Part shown: piece by piece, positions 1-11,962 of the stretch
Numbering within the stretch: position 1 is the stretch's first letter
How the letters are laid out: each line of letters begins with the position of its first letter
Origin: Glandiceps talaboti
Lineage: Eukaryota; Hemichordata; Enteropneusta; Spengelidae
NCBI RefSeq assembly: GCF_964340395.1
Contig: NC_135566.1
Location: forward strand, 21,216,584 to 21,280,583
Reading direction: 5' to 3'
Length of the DNA: 64,000 nt
Notes under the pieces: model-generated
The model's database searches: none
Told to the model about the DNA's origin: nothing
What the model saw: the letters and a program-made list of their open reading frames with translations, nothing else
Translations under genes and position numbers: made by a program

Positions 1-255
1 AGCTCAAAATACAAGTCTCACGAAAATCGAAATCAAAGCATTGCATCTTGAGTCCGTTAAAAAACAATTTGCCGACTTCATTGGCTGCTTTCGTTCCAGC
101 TCGTTTCAAACAGTTGTAAAACTTCCTATCACAAGAACAATGGGACATCCGCCATAGTAATTGGTTGGTCAGATAATAACGATATTCGAACGGTTTCAGA
201 CTGGGCCTGCAGTGATCGTGTGAGCGACAACACATATCGGCTTCCGCCTCGGGAC
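1..255 (-). CDS. PLA2G3: PLA2G3-like exon 3 (catalytic His-Asp), truncated by window edge
   Basis: The acceptor (minus) is TTTAG|GTCCCG. It encodes DMCCRSHDHC and then at least five further cysteines. It stays open to base 1, so the end of the enzyme domain is outside the window. Confidence 0.88.
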
Positions 256-2446
256 CTAAACAACAGAAGAAAGGAGAGATGAAAACATATGTTAATGATA
301 TCAGCTATTCATTCGCCAGATAAACAAAAATAAAGCGAGTCTGAAGGGAGAATACTCCACTTTAAATTAAATGTACTAGCTGTAACTGGACCCATGTTTT
401 GTTAGGAACAATGACTTACTCGTAAATAGAGTGCACCGTGAATAGTATGGCATCACTCTTGGATAAACGTATACATGATAAAGCAAATCAAATTGATTTT
501 GGATCCGCATGCAAAAATCAGCGCCTTTAAAGGCGATCACAATTTCAATGTTTCTGTACTGCTATGGATAATAATATCGACCACTGATAAAAGCACCAAC
601 GTTAAGATGTCCTCACATCATCAGCTAACTGAATCTGTCCTGGCTATTTTGAAATATAAACAGCGATTTATGCAAATTTAGAAGTGTATCCCAACAAAGC
701 ATTGGTCTTACGTTATTCTTTCTTGTGGTAAGATACACCTGTAATTGCATTTAAGTTGTATTACTTGTACTACTTCACGACACTGTGCAAGGCATGTCGA
801 ATATTTTTCGTTCTGGCAGCGGAAATGTATGTGTGCTGGGATATAGTGCATTTGTGCTGCTTCCAATATAACCTACCTAGTTTACTGTACACATCACCCG
901 CTAGGTTTTCCACACCACACCACAACGTCCCTGGATAAATTGCTTTAAGTAGAGTTTTGACCGGACCAGGAGCCTGTTTCGGTGCTATAAGCTGGGCTGT
1001 ATTTAGTTCCGTCATGGTCTTTTCCCTGCTGTAAGTGATCAGTCATATACATTGATGTAAACAGATAGTCACCAATTCTAATTTGATTCCCTTATTAAAT
1101 AACTTTTGCATGTATTCAAATTGTACATTGATAAATGATTACATCATTGACGATCATGACAACTCAATTGAATGATCACAAGTTACTTCAATCGCCATTG
1201 TATGTGGTTGAGCAGGGTTGAGACGCTATTTTACAAAATTAAAATACAACCTTACGTAAAAGCCATCTAGAATTATAAGCCTCGAAATGTGTATAATATT
1301 ATAATCACCATGTAATCTCGTTTTAGTCTACATTTTATTTCTCCGAGACCATCCGATGTTTAGTGCTAATTTCTATGTACACAAACAAATTAATTTAGTT
1401 TGACTAAATACAATACTAGTCTGAGATTTTCTGGTTACTAATGAAGATTAATTATGTTGTAATAGATAACAACTTATATGAAACTATAAAAACGCAGAAA
1501 TGAATTTTCAGATCAGTACTTCGACAGTAAGATATGTGCGTCGTGTCTACGTCTGCTCTGAAATACTGAAATTGGTTGACTGATGTGTGTGAGGGCGCTC
1601 CGTCACGGCGTACCTTACGTTTCCACTTGTATAACCAGTAATGATCACTTATGATGTAATAAGTGTAATAAAATAAACAATTCATAGGAAACAATAAGAA
1701 CACAGAAATGAATAGTCAGATATTTAATTCGTCTGAAATATCCGCCGCCACAGAGTTTGCGCTTATATATAACCATGCACGCGTTGGAACTTGCAGGTTA
1801 TAAAACAATGACTCAGTGCAAAATATGTCAAAACCTACCTTGTACCATCCGGTGAGTTTAACTCTGACGACCTATTTTCAAATCCTCTCATCTTCTCCAA
1901 AATGTCATGGTCTGAATCTTCCAGGAACATCACTTGTCGACAAGAATATATCAGATTATCAATCTCTTGATCAGAATCGACAAAATGTATAATAGAACTC
2001 TCAACATATCCATGCCTAACCAAGTCATTCAGCCAGCTAATTCGATCAGCTGATTCTTGGTCTTGTAATATCTCACAACTGGAGAGCTTTGTTTCTCTCT
2101 TGTCCGACTGGAGGACTGCTTTGATGAGAACGGTACCATCAGTGACTTGCAATATAGTGAAATTACCACCGCATTCACATCCCGACAGAGCACGTAAGAA
2201 GTTCACAGTTTCTTGTATCTCGTTTGGCGGGTACTGACGAAAGAACTGTATGGTGACGAGAAGATATATTAAAGAAAGGAGCGCTATTTTAAACGAAAAT
2301 GTAACAACCGGCATGCTTAGAGTTGAAATAGTTTTAGAAGTAGACGTACATGTCGATTTGTTTTTCAACGCATTGACTTTACTGTCAGCACGTTGGTATT
2401 CACTTGTACTGTAGCCAAAGACTTGTTTTGTACGCGCAGATAACAT
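1..2446 (-). CDS. PLA2G3: Group III secretory phospholipase A2-like gene, partial (3 exons, 3' end off the window)
   Basis: Secreted calcium-dependent phospholipase A2 of the group III (PLA2G3 / bee-venom-type) family, which cleaves the sn-2 ester of phospholipids. Minus-strand exons are 1839-2446, 877-1028 and 255 to beyond base 1. Reading phases agree across both junctions: AG|C, then G|GT. Exon 2 has the calcium-loop motif YPGTLWCG. Exon 3 has the catalytic motif DMCCRSHDHC (His-Asp pair) followed by a cysteine-rich run (SHCSCDRKFYNC, then FFNGL), as in PLA2G3. The exon 1 product resembles the N-terminal extension of vertebrate PLA2G3 and has a hydrophobic segment near residues 50-70, a signal peptide or anchor. 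Met at 2314 (residue 45) places that segment at the N terminus and may be the true start. Family assignment is firm. The exon 1 link rests on phase and weak similarity. Nothing suggests a venom role. Confidence 0.85.
877..1028 (-). CDS. PLA2G3: PLA2G3-like exon 2 (calcium-binding loop)
   Basis: The acceptor (minus) reads ACTTACAG|CAGGG and restores the phase from exon 1. The donor reads CTAG|GTAGGT. It encodes a basic linker, then YPGTLWCG, the group III Ca2+-loop signature. Confidence 0.85.
1839..2446 (-). CDS. PLA2G3: PLA2G3-like exon 1 (signal/anchor and N-terminal extension)
   Basis: Open from Met at 2446 (alternative Met at 2314). The donor on the minus strand reads ACAAG|GTAGGT, leaving a two-base phase. 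The hydrophobic run FKIALLSLIYLLVTIQFF is followed by a Cys-containing domain with no catalytic residues. Confidence 0.7.
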
Positions 2447-2634
2447 GTAGAACGAACCGTGTCGAATCCTAATTGTTCCAAAATTCTATACGCAACCTTC
2501 GTCACAATCAAGTAAAATTATGAAAACTGGAACAGGTTGGAACAAAAAATAGTGGCAAGGAATTCTATTCCACTCTCTTTTTAAAGTGATAAGTTCTGAA
2601 AATAAGCACACAAGTACGTTCTTGAAATGAAACC

Positions 2635-3170
2635 ATGCAAAGACTTTCAAAAAAGACACGTAAACCTGAGAAATCTATTGGTTACCTATTTTCAAGTAAA
2701 AATTTAAATGTAAATCTACAATCAAAGATCTTTGAATGTCTCCTAACACCTGCATCCTGTATATTAACATATACAGCTGAAATATGGGCAATCAAAACAA
2801 TGGTGAAGAACTGGGACAAAACAGAGACTGAAAAATACCATCTAAAATGGTGTAGACAAATTTTGAATGTTAACAACAAAACAAGTAGCATTGGGTGCAG
2901 GATGGAACTAATGGTAGAATGCCACTTTTACCAACCATCCAAGTGAAAGCAATACAGTACTATAGAAATATAGAAGACAATAAGAAAGGACACATTTATC
3001 ATATGCCATGAAAGAATGACAAGAACACAATTATTCTGGCTCACATGGCTAGATAATTAAAAACAAAATGAAAGAAGAAGAATATGGAATTTCAAACATC
3101 GACAATACCACAAAGGAACACTTTTTGAACATTTGTAAAGATTATTTCACCAAGAAATGGACCATGTTGT
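2635..3170 (+). pseudogene. Non-LTR retrotransposon reverse transcriptase, C-terminal remnant
   Basis: A 103-residue open stretch matches the downstream tail of LINE reverse transcriptases: a segment like 'NVNLQSKIFECLL', then an 'aEIWAI' block, then 'KYHLKWCRQILNVNNKTS'. It breaks at 2944 and continues as degraded frames to about 3170. No YxDD core, 5' region or clear 3' tail remains. The clade is uncertain. It lies between the PLA2G3-like and SH3BGR-like genes and is presumably dead. Confidence 0.7.
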
Positions 3171-3239
3171 GGTGAAATTATAGAGAAGTATCTAGATCAC
3201 CAGAGATACAAAATTCGAAGATACTATGCCGTTTTTATG

Positions 3240-6065
3240 TACGTCATGTACCTATTTTGAACATAGCCGATATTACTATAAACTTGAGTCTATATTGGAC
3301 TATTACATGTATCATGTATTAACAATAGTTTAGCACTAGTTTACAATAAACAACAACTTGGGTGTCATCCATGTCCCGTTGTCTCTATGTGTGATAGAAT
3401 TTGATCGACGTTACAATATGTAGGTGTGTGTCTCTGCATGAGTTTCTACTTTCTCTACAGACACACCATTCTAACATAGACCGACAAGTATGGATAAAAT
3501 GATACAACAATAGAAAAATATATCGTTATCTCATTTTGATGTAGATACACAATGCATTGTGGTATTACTAGTATCTTGTCATGGCATCCTTGCAGACGAA
3601 GACTAAGGACATGACCCTTGACCTCCGTGTAGATATATGGGATATCAGGAAAACTCTAGAAGAAAAGTCGGACCAGTTTTCTAGCTGTGTTTTTGGTCTC
3701 CTTCCTGTGAATTTGAAAACTCGGAAAACCAACCATGGGAATCAAAGTGTATTTGACCAGTATATCTGGCTCTAATGAGGTAAACAGATATGCATCTTTT
3801 CTACTGATGTTTATTCCGAAAACATTTGTCGGTTGAATTTTTCCCTGCGTGTTGATGCTTGATTCTTTGTATAGAGGCCCCTCGATGTATTTATAGCAAT
3901 TGACAATCACTATCGTCATTGACGTATTCAGTGTCATCCATTGCTACTAAAACTGGATGTCTTTGTAGACAGATAATACACAATTGTTGGAAACATGAAT
4001 AATATTTTCATCATCCGAACTATGGTATTTGTGTTCTGAGTTGCGAATGGTACCACCTAAACAGGATAAATTTCGAGTTATTACTTAGGTCTGTCAGTTG
4101 ATGGTCTTCTACAGTACATGATATATCAATGTAGTAGAATTGGATTCTTACAATTTCGTTAACATGACTGCAGTGTACGACATGAAAATACCAATACCAA
4201 AGCTATAAAAGAAAGAACCCGTTCCGTTTCAGTATTACACCGCATTAAGTCAACCTATATCTGCTATCACTCGCCTGATCTTTACGGGGTGTCGGGCGGA
4301 AAATTATCCCGAGCTATGACTCCATACTTTGTCATCCAACTGTTTAGCAATCACGGGCCACAAAGTACGGCATCCGACTGTTAATAGCAACCATGGCCAC
4401 ACAGTACGGAGTGAGTGTCTGTTTTCCATTGATAAACTTCGTGTCTGTTCTCAAATTATTATTTTCCTGTATACAAAGTTATTTTACTGTAACCAGCTTG
4501 GGCTATGTCGATTTGGAATGAAATGATAAAGATGTTATTAGTTATTGGAAATATATATTATCGTCATAATGTGTCTACGATACTGACTTCCTATATTTGA
4601 ACTGCGTAAAACTGATAAATTTGTCCAGACACTTTGACTTCCAACTTTTTAAGGCATAAACTCACTTAAGGAACTTCACCTTCAGAATTACGATCAGCTG
4701 TTGTTATTACAGTGGACAGAAATCTTACAAGTTGAAAGAAATTCCCATTTGAGGCCTCTAGTGTATCGCATCCAATACTTGACCCCCATGACAGCCATAC
4801 GTGCTGTAATTCACATAGAGATCACTCGACAAATACACAGTTGATGTGATGAGCTGACATTCTTGGCGAGTTTGTACATTGCGCATGCGTGATAGTGAAG
4901 GATAATGTATACTGTTGATATGAATGTTGCCCCAAGTCTATATAATAAATTACCTTGCGATTCTGTTTAAAACCAACACACTCCATACGTATATGCTTGT
5001 CAATCTACTTTTCTATGCGGTAACATTTCGATATTTGTTTTGTTTGTTGTAAATAAAAACGATGCCAACATGATGTATCGTGTTCATTACACAGTTACAT
5101 GTAGGCTGCCCCCTATGTTGCTTTCATTGTTTAAAATTGTTCTTGATAGATACAAACAATACACAACTTGAAACGTGTAGAGACAGATAGTTTTGATAGG
5201 ATCCAAACTTCGATTAGAAGGGCTCAAGCTGAGTTAAAACATTTCTATACTGTGTATTTCAAAGTCATTCGTAGTAGTAAACTAACTGATCATGATGCAA
5301 GCTTATAACCATCACTCGCAGTTGACTGAACCCAAACCTAATATTAAGATATAACATTTATAAACGATCCGATGACGTAATTTCTGATACGTACTGAAAA
5401 TTGTGGAGGAATCCGTACTACTAGGCAATCAACTGTTCTAAGAAAATTAGATAAAGACAATTTTAGTGTCGTAGAAGACATGCATCGACATTAATTTGAC
5501 ACCAGTACGGTCTAATCAAGGTTTATGTAAGTATTTTCACTTTGAGTAAAAAGTTTATAAACTCAGTTTGTGCCACTTTAATAGAGAAAGTGATCTAAGT
5601 TTAGTGGAAGAGAAAGAGAGATGGGCTGGGGGTATGTTTAGGGGGTATAGTATATTATAACATAAAACAAGTCAACAACAAATTTGATTCCACGGTATGA
5701 GCTACAAAAAAAAATTTGTTGTCCTGCAAGTCTTGAGTTGTTCAGCAAATTTTCCCCTATGCTTTTGGCAAGCAACAATTTTTTTACATCCTCCACACCC
5801 CCCCCCCAAAAAAAAATGGCGGTCTCGCCTGGTCTACTTCAACATGAACGCATGTCTGAGCAGTTGGATGAAAAGAAGTGTGCTCTTTCTGAAGAGTAGC
5901 GTCATTGATATCTTCATCGTTATTGTATTTACTGCCAAGTGAATTAAAGCATGGAAGAGGTATAAATGAATAGGAGAACGAGATTGTGAGATTTGTATTG
6001 TGTATGATATCAAAATAGAGTGTTCCAACACTGACTGTCTCTTTGATTGTTTTTACACCTATGCG
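3240..6065. other. No gene recognised; intergenic or first intron of the SH3BGR-like gene
   Basis: AT-rich sequence without convincing coding signal. The missing first exon of the SH3BGR-like gene could lie here or upstream, but I could not identify it. Bases 5320-5580 are a diverged copy of a dispersed repeat also seen at 35,710-35,985. A poly-C/poly-A run sits near 5800. Confidence 0.5.
5320..5580 (+). repeat. Diverged dispersed repeat, copy A
   Basis: Shares ordered blocks with 35,710-35,985 (TGAACYCAAACCT, GATGTAATTT-like, ATCCGTACTA, GTAGAAGACATGCATC). Unclassified and old. Confidence 0.55.
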
Positions 6066-6066
6066 A

Positions 6067-6598
<532 letters not shown>

Positions 6599-6621
6599 AC
6601 TTATTTTGTTGTTTTCTTCAG

Positions 6622-6801
6622 ATCAGAAAACGTCAGCAACTCGTGAATTTTCTTCTGGAAGGATGTAAGATAGAATTTGAAAAGATTGATGTAGCATCCG
6701 ATGACACTGTCAAGAAAAGCATGTGGGAGAAATGTGAGAAAAAACCAGAAAATGGTAGACCCCTGCCACCGCAATTCTTTTTCGACGATGAATATCTCGG
6801 G
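6622..6801 (+). CDS. SH3BGR-like exon (thioredoxin-fold core)
   Basis: The acceptor TTCTTCAG|ATC follows the CT tract. The donor is CTCGGG|GTGAGT. It has 60 codons in phase 0 and contains the family-typical NGRPLPPQFF segment. Confidence 0.87.
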
Positions 6802-7415
6802 GTGAGTTTGAATCAACTTCCCTAAGATCAAACATTCGAAACAACCCTTTCCTCATCACTTCAGGTTATTTTGTCAACTCTGTATCAATGTGAACTTGAG
6901 TCACGAGATATTAAACATATCACCTTTGCATATATCCACCCCTTGGGTGGATATCACAATATTTAATTTGATACCTTCAAGTTAGTTAAAGTGACTTCAA
7001 AAATGCAAGTTTGTATCTCCGCAGAAATGTTGTGAAATGACGTCAGAGTGGGTCACAGCTCCATGACGTCAGAGTGGGTCACAGCTCCATGCACACATAG
7101 CATTGGCAATTTGCCATACAAAGGCCCAACAGAATCGATAGGGTATTTGCGTAAGTGAGTCGGTTAGAAAGTGTCATATTTAAAGAAAAAGTAAAGTGTC
7201 ATAAGAAAAGAGGAAATTCGGGTGAAAGATAGTTTTTTTAGATTTTAGAATGTTTGTTAAAGTTTGTATGCAAATTACAACTACTATCATGGGGAAGTGG
7301 GCTGAAATTTCAAGGTGGAGCACAATGTGTAATGACACAACTTATCATAGCAACCATTACCACGCCCTTAGCAGCAGCCAAATACCAGTAACAGTATATA
7401 TGAAATTAGCAATAC

Positions 7416-7460
<45 letters not shown>

Positions 7461-10400
7461 CAGTATCTGTCTCTGTATAGTTACAACTATTCCAACCCAG
7501 TATCTATTCCAACCCAGTATCCGTCTCTGTACAGTTACAACTATTCCAACCCAGTATCCGTCTCTGTACAGTTACAACTATTCCAACCCAGTATCTGTCT
7601 CTGTATAGTTACAACTATTCCAACCCAGTATCTATTCCAACCCAGTATCCGTCTCTGTACAGTTACAACTATTCCAACCCAGTATCCGTCTCTGTACAGT
7701 TACAACTATTCCAACCCAGTATCCGTCTCTGTACAGTTACAACTATTCCAACCCAGTAACTATTCCAACCCAGTATCCGTCTCTGTACAGTTACAACTAT
7801 TCCAACCCAGTATCTGTCTCTGTACAGTTACAACTATTCCAACCCAGTATCCGTCTCTGTACAGTTACAACTATTCCAACCCAGTATCCGTCTCTGTACA
7901 GTTACAACTATTCCAACCCAGTATCTGTCTCTGTATAGTTACAACTATTCCAACCCAGTATCTATTCCAACCCAGTATTTGTCTCTGTACAGTTACAACT
8001 ATTCCAACCCAGTATCTATTCCAACCCAGTATCCGTCTCTGTACAGTTACAACTATTCCAACCCAGTATCCGTCTCTGTACAGTTACAACTATTCCAACC
8101 CAGTATCTGTCTCTGTATAGTTACAACTATTCCAACCCAGTATCTATTCCAACCCAGTATCTGTCTCTGTATAGTTACAACTATTCCAACCCAGTATCTA
8201 TTCCAACCCAGTATCTGTCTCTGTACAGTTACAACTATTCCAACCTAGTATTTGTCTCTTTAATAGGATTACGAAGATTTCGACAAAGCTAAAGAAAACG
8301 AGAGATTGTGGAAATTTCTGAGAGTAAACAACCCAATCCCAAAACCCAAAACACGATTTCACAGAGGTGACAGCATAGAAGAAGAAAAAGAACCAGGTAA
8401 AAATTAGATATAAATTTATCTAACTAATAGTCTACGTAGATTTATATTACGGTAAAACAAATAGTGTAACGATTCCCCCAAAACGTTCTTAGCAACCATG
8501 CCAAGGGGCCACTTGAGATACTATAATAGCTACATCTAGCGTCTATTAGTCTTCCATAACAACAATTATCCCAGCATTGCTACATTGTTTTGTAGGGGAT
8601 ACCTTTTAGGTGATTCATGCATTTCAAAATTGTAACAATTGTACTTAATTTGTTGTCAAAAAGCCAGACGATAAATTGTGACAATGTTAGTTGGATATTT
8701 GAGGACCCAGACGACCGCCCGGTTCAGGTTAACTTGCTTATATTGTATTTCTGCTCAGATGAATATGTTTATCAGAAGTAAGCATTCTAACTGGGATCAA
8801 AATTACATTTCACCATGGTAACGCTATCTTTTGTTATACTGTTTCCAGAGTTATTAGAAAATCGTTAGTTGTAAAATATGCAAATTCTGAGAATTAGAGA
8901 TTTTAAATTTCAAACAAGTCTCCATACCAATATATGTATTCATATCTCACTCATTAATGCATAAAGAATGCACATTATCTTTCGAATATTCTTTTGATTA
9001 TTTAACACGCACATACATATATCCGACAGTAAACAGTGGAGTCGAATCACACTGTATTTATTAACTCTTGTAAGTTGATATTTTTGGTTTCATAATCTCC
9101 ACTTAGATAAAGAAGAGGCCAAGGAGACAAAGGAAGACACGAAAGAGGATGAAGACAAGACAGAGACAGATGGAAATCAAGAGAAGGAAAAGGAGGAAGC
9201 AAAAGAAGACGATGGAGGAGAGGAAGAAGAAAAGGATGATGCAGCCGAAGAGGGGAAGGAGGACAAATCAGAAGAAAATGAGGAAGATGACATGATGGCC
9301 CTCCTTGGAGGAGGTGATTCTAAGAAAGAGGAAAAAGAGGAAGCAGAGGAGGATGATATGATGGCCCTTCTTGGAGGAGGCGATTCTAAGAAAGAGGAAA
9401 AAGAGGAAAAACCAGAGGAAGATGACATGATGGCCCTTCTTGGAGGAGGTGATTCTAAGAAAGAGGAAAAAGAGGAAAAACCAGAGGAAGATGATATGAT
9501 GGCCCTTCTTGGAGGAGGTGATTCTAAGAAAGAGGAAAAAGAGGAAAAACCAGAGGAAGATGACATGATGGCCCTTCTTGGAGGAGGTGATTCTAAGAAA
9601 GAGGAAAAAGAGGAAAAACCAGAGGAAGATGATATGATGGCCCTTCTTGGAGGAGGCGATTCTAAGAAAGAGGAAAAAGAGGAAGCAGAGGAAAAAACGG
9701 AAGAGGATGACACGATGGCCCTTCTTGGCGGAGGCGATTCTAAGAAAGAGGAAAAAGAGGAAGCAGAGGAGGATGATATGATGGCCCTTCTTGGAGGAGG
9801 TGATTCTAAGAAAGAGGAAAAAGAGGAAAAAACAGAGGAAGATGATATGATGGCCCTTCTTGGAGGAGGCGATTCTAAGAAAGAGGAAAAAGAGGAAAAA
9901 CCAGAGGAAGATGATATGATGGCCCTTCTTGGAGGAGGTGATTCTAAGAAAGAGGAAAAAGAGGAAGCAGAGGAAAAAGCAGAAGAGGATGACACGATGG
10001 CCCTTCTTGGAGGAGGCGATTCTAAGAAAGAGGAAAAAGAGGAAAAAACAGAGGAAGATGACATGATGGCCCTTCTTGGAGGAGGCGATTCTAAGAAAGA
10101 GGAAAAAGATAAAGATGCAGAAAGTAAGGAAGAAGAAAAGAAAGAGGAAGACACCAGAGAGGAAGAAAAGAAGGAAGAAGAGAAGGTAGAGACAAAGGAA
10201 AGGGAAGAAGAAAAGAAAGAGAAGGAAAGGGAACCTGAGGAAGAAGAACCAACTAGTTACAGAAGAAGTCCGTACAGTAGGAGACGATGGGATGATGATG
10301 ATGAAGACACAGGCAGCAGTTCTCCGTACAGCTTTAGGAGACGAAGACAAATGATGCAAGATGATGATGATGACGACGATTCTATGAGTTTTCTACGAAC

Positions 10401-10467
10401 AGGCAGTGGAAGAAGGAAAAAAATTGCCGATGACGATGATGATGACGTAATGAAATTTTTAGGATGA
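6622..10467 (+). CDS. SH3BGR-family thioredoxin-fold protein with repetitive acidic tail (5' exon missing)
   Basis: Exons 6622-6801, 8267-8396 and 9107-10467 splice in phase (0, then G|AT). Together they give 556 residues before the TGA. Residues 1-100 match SH3BGR/SH3BGRL: 'KRQQLVNFL', 'IEFEKIDVA', the PLPPQ core and 'YLG|DYEDFDKAKEN'. SH3BGR proteins are glutaredoxin-like folds lacking the catalytic CxxC, and none is seen here. The rest is a Glu/Lys-rich tail with 12 copies of a 23-residue unit, then Arg-rich and poly-Asp patches ending DDDVMKFLG. The first strand and helix of the fold must come from an upstream exon I could not find. Function is inferred as an adaptor or scaffold; vertebrate SH3BGR also has a Glu-rich tail, but this one is far longer. 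Confidence 0.85.
7037..7088. repeat. 26-bp tandem duplication carrying two CRE-like palindromes
   Basis: Two exact copies of a 26-bp unit that contains TGACGTCA, a CRE/ATF-type palindrome. It lies in an intron. Regulatory function is not shown. Confidence 0.6.
7417..7460. repeat. (GAT)n microsatellite
   Basis: About 14 uninterrupted trinucleotide copies in the intron of the SH3BGR-like gene. Confidence 0.95.
7466..8265 (+). repeat. 37-bp intronic minisatellite ending in the splice acceptor
   Basis: Unit of 37 bp, roughly ACAGTTACAACTATTCC plus ACCCAGTATCCGTCTCTGT. Some units carry an extra CTATTCCAACCCAGTAT insert. About 20 copies run directly into the exon at 8267. The last unit is degenerate (GTATTTGTCTCTTTAATAG) and is the real acceptor. 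Each unit therefore carries a pyrimidine-rich stretch plus CAG or TAG. Confidence 0.9.
8267..8396 (+). CDS. SH3BGR-like exon (end of fold, start of linker)
   Basis: The acceptor TTTAATAG|GATTAC abuts the 37-bp minisatellite. The donor is CCAG|GTAAAA. It encodes DYEDFDKAKENERLWKFL, the last helix of the fold, then a Pro/Lys linker. Confidence 0.87.
8397..9106 (+). other. Intron of the SH3BGR-like gene; nothing recognised
   Basis: AT-rich intron between the in-phase exons. No repeat or coding signal stands out. Confidence 0.6.
9107..10467 (+). CDS. SH3BGR-like terminal exon (acidic repeat tail)
   Basis: The acceptor is CTTAG|ATAAAG. The exon is a single 1.36-kb open frame to TGA. Composition is dominated by Glu, Lys and Asp. 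The frame stays open through all repeat units, which argues for real coding. Confidence 0.85.
9286..10110 (+). repeat. Coding minisatellite: 12 copies of an MMALLGGGDSKKEEKEE unit
   Basis: The standard unit is 69 bp (23 residues). The core MMALLGGGDSKKEEKEE is followed by a variable acidic spacer (KPEEDD, AEEDD, KTEEDD or AEEKxEEDD). Twelve copies were counted. Two have TMALL in place of MMALL. Spacer lengths stay in frame. Degenerate relatives (SMSFLRTG, VMKFLG) follow poly-Asp at the C terminus. Confidence 0.95.
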
Positions 10468-10598
10468 AAAATGTGGTTGTCAGATGTATAAAGGTTTTCA
10501 TCGTTTTCAAAATTAAAACTCTCCAACAAAAATTAAACATTTCTGGAATTTCATTTAAAACCAAAATTAAAAAAAAATGAACATAAATAGGTAAATAT

Positions 10599-10682
10599 AA
10601 TAAATACTCGTATTAGTTTGACGCATTTCACACTATATCATACATTAAGTGATGAACTCTATTTGTTTTATAGTTAAATAAA
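10599..10682 (+). promoter_or_regulatory. Candidate polyadenylation signals of the SH3BGR-like gene
   Basis: AATAAA occurs at 10,599-10,604 and again at 10,677-10,682, 130-215 bp after the stop codon. The region is AT-rich, as expected of a 3' UTR. Which one is used is unknown. Confidence 0.45.
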
Positions 10683-10949
10683 GTCGTCATCAAACCTTAA
10701 TAACAATCAAACATAACTTACAGCTACATAAAGCTGACCCTTTTCATATCTGTGTTTCTCATCATAATACCATTCAAATAACAGATCGGTCAGTCGGTTC
10801 AAAAGAAAGTAAGTGTGTATAAGTGTTGGTAATGCTTTCAATTCATAATTATATTTGTATCAGTCTGGCTGTCCTATAAATATATTATGGGATATTATGA
10901 ACCATTTGATTTAAAAAAGATGTCAGCGATAAACGGTAATTTTAGTCCA

Positions 10950-11165
10950 CTTAGGGACGATCGCAGACTGTCACACAAACTCAATAAGCGAACTTCGTTC
11001 GTTTAGATGGGAGGGGTCTGGTTTCTGCAATTGCTGAACTTCACTTTCGCACTTCTAACCAAATTTCGAAAACTTTCACCCTTTCAATGATAACAGCTGT
11101 ATTTACTACTGAGATGTTGATAAGTTGCTAAAAAATTACTTCTAATGTGAGATACAGTTCTGGCT
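10950..11165 (+). repeat. Dispersed repeat, copy 1
   Basis: About 210 bp starting TTAGGGACGATCGCA. It is clearly related, at diverged identity, to 11,748-11,962. No coding and no clear ends. Confidence 0.75.
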
Positions 11166-11256
11166 TTCCGGTAGTATTTTGATTTGACTTTTTAATTGAC
11201 TTGTTAATTGACTCGATTTAACTATCATTGCTGTATATTAAATATGACTGTTATGG

Positions 11257-11354
11257 ATGGCAAAGATTTACAGACATCGAAGTCATATCATAGAATTCTT
11301 CTGGTATGGCAAAGATTTACAGACATCGAAGTCATATCATAGAATTCTTCTGGT
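11257..11354. repeat. 49-bp exact tandem duplication
   Basis: Two near-identical copies starting ATGGCAAAGATTTACAGACA. Confidence 0.9.
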
Positions 11355-11747
11355 ACAGTAAAGCGTTTAAGAGTTTTGTTTTTGAAAACATTTCCACGTC
11401 AGTCCTGCTTCCAATTATAAATACATAGTTACGATTTCTTTGCTAAATTTTCATTTTCATTTCTATTTAGTCATAACCCAAACTGTAAATATTTCAACTT
11501 TACATGCTAGTATTCAATAAATCCGGATAACTAAACTTATCTTTGTTTTTCGTTTTGGAAAGGTTACATGTAAGATGTTTGGTCTTTACACCTTACATTA
11601 TTTATTCTGTAGGTTTCTGATATTGTTGACACCAGAAATAAATCAACAAGAACGAGTGTGGAAGAGACCAGGAGTTTGTGTTTGAGTTGTCTTTTTGACT
11701 TCATTACCTCACTTGAATCAAACTAGATCAATTGTTAAATCTAAGGT

Positions 11748-11962
11748 CTTAGGGACGATCGCACAATGTCACACAAGCTCAACAAACGAAATTTGTCCGG
11801 GGGGGGGGGGGGTCTGACTTCATTGCGATTGCTGAACTTTATTTTCACACTCCTAACCAAATTTAGAAAACTGTCACGCCTTCAAATTCAATGGTAACAT
11901 CTTCAGTATACCACTGAGATGCTGATAAGTTGATAAAAAATGTACTTCAAATGTAAGATACA
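11748..11962 (+). repeat. Dispersed repeat, copy 2
   Basis: Same family as 10,950-11,165, with a poly-G run of about 13 where copy 1 has GGGAGGGG. A short inverted fragment of the family lies at 12,676-12,728, on the far side of the G-rich minisatellite. Confidence 0.75.

Noticed and set aside
3581-3937. Small overlapping frames (64 and 93 residues)
   Set aside because: No family pattern, no splice or repeat context. Treated as chance.
9177-10359. Minus-strand Ser/Phe-rich frames of over 300 residues
   Set aside because: Antisense shadows of the Glu/Lys-rich repeat exon, which has family context and splice sites.
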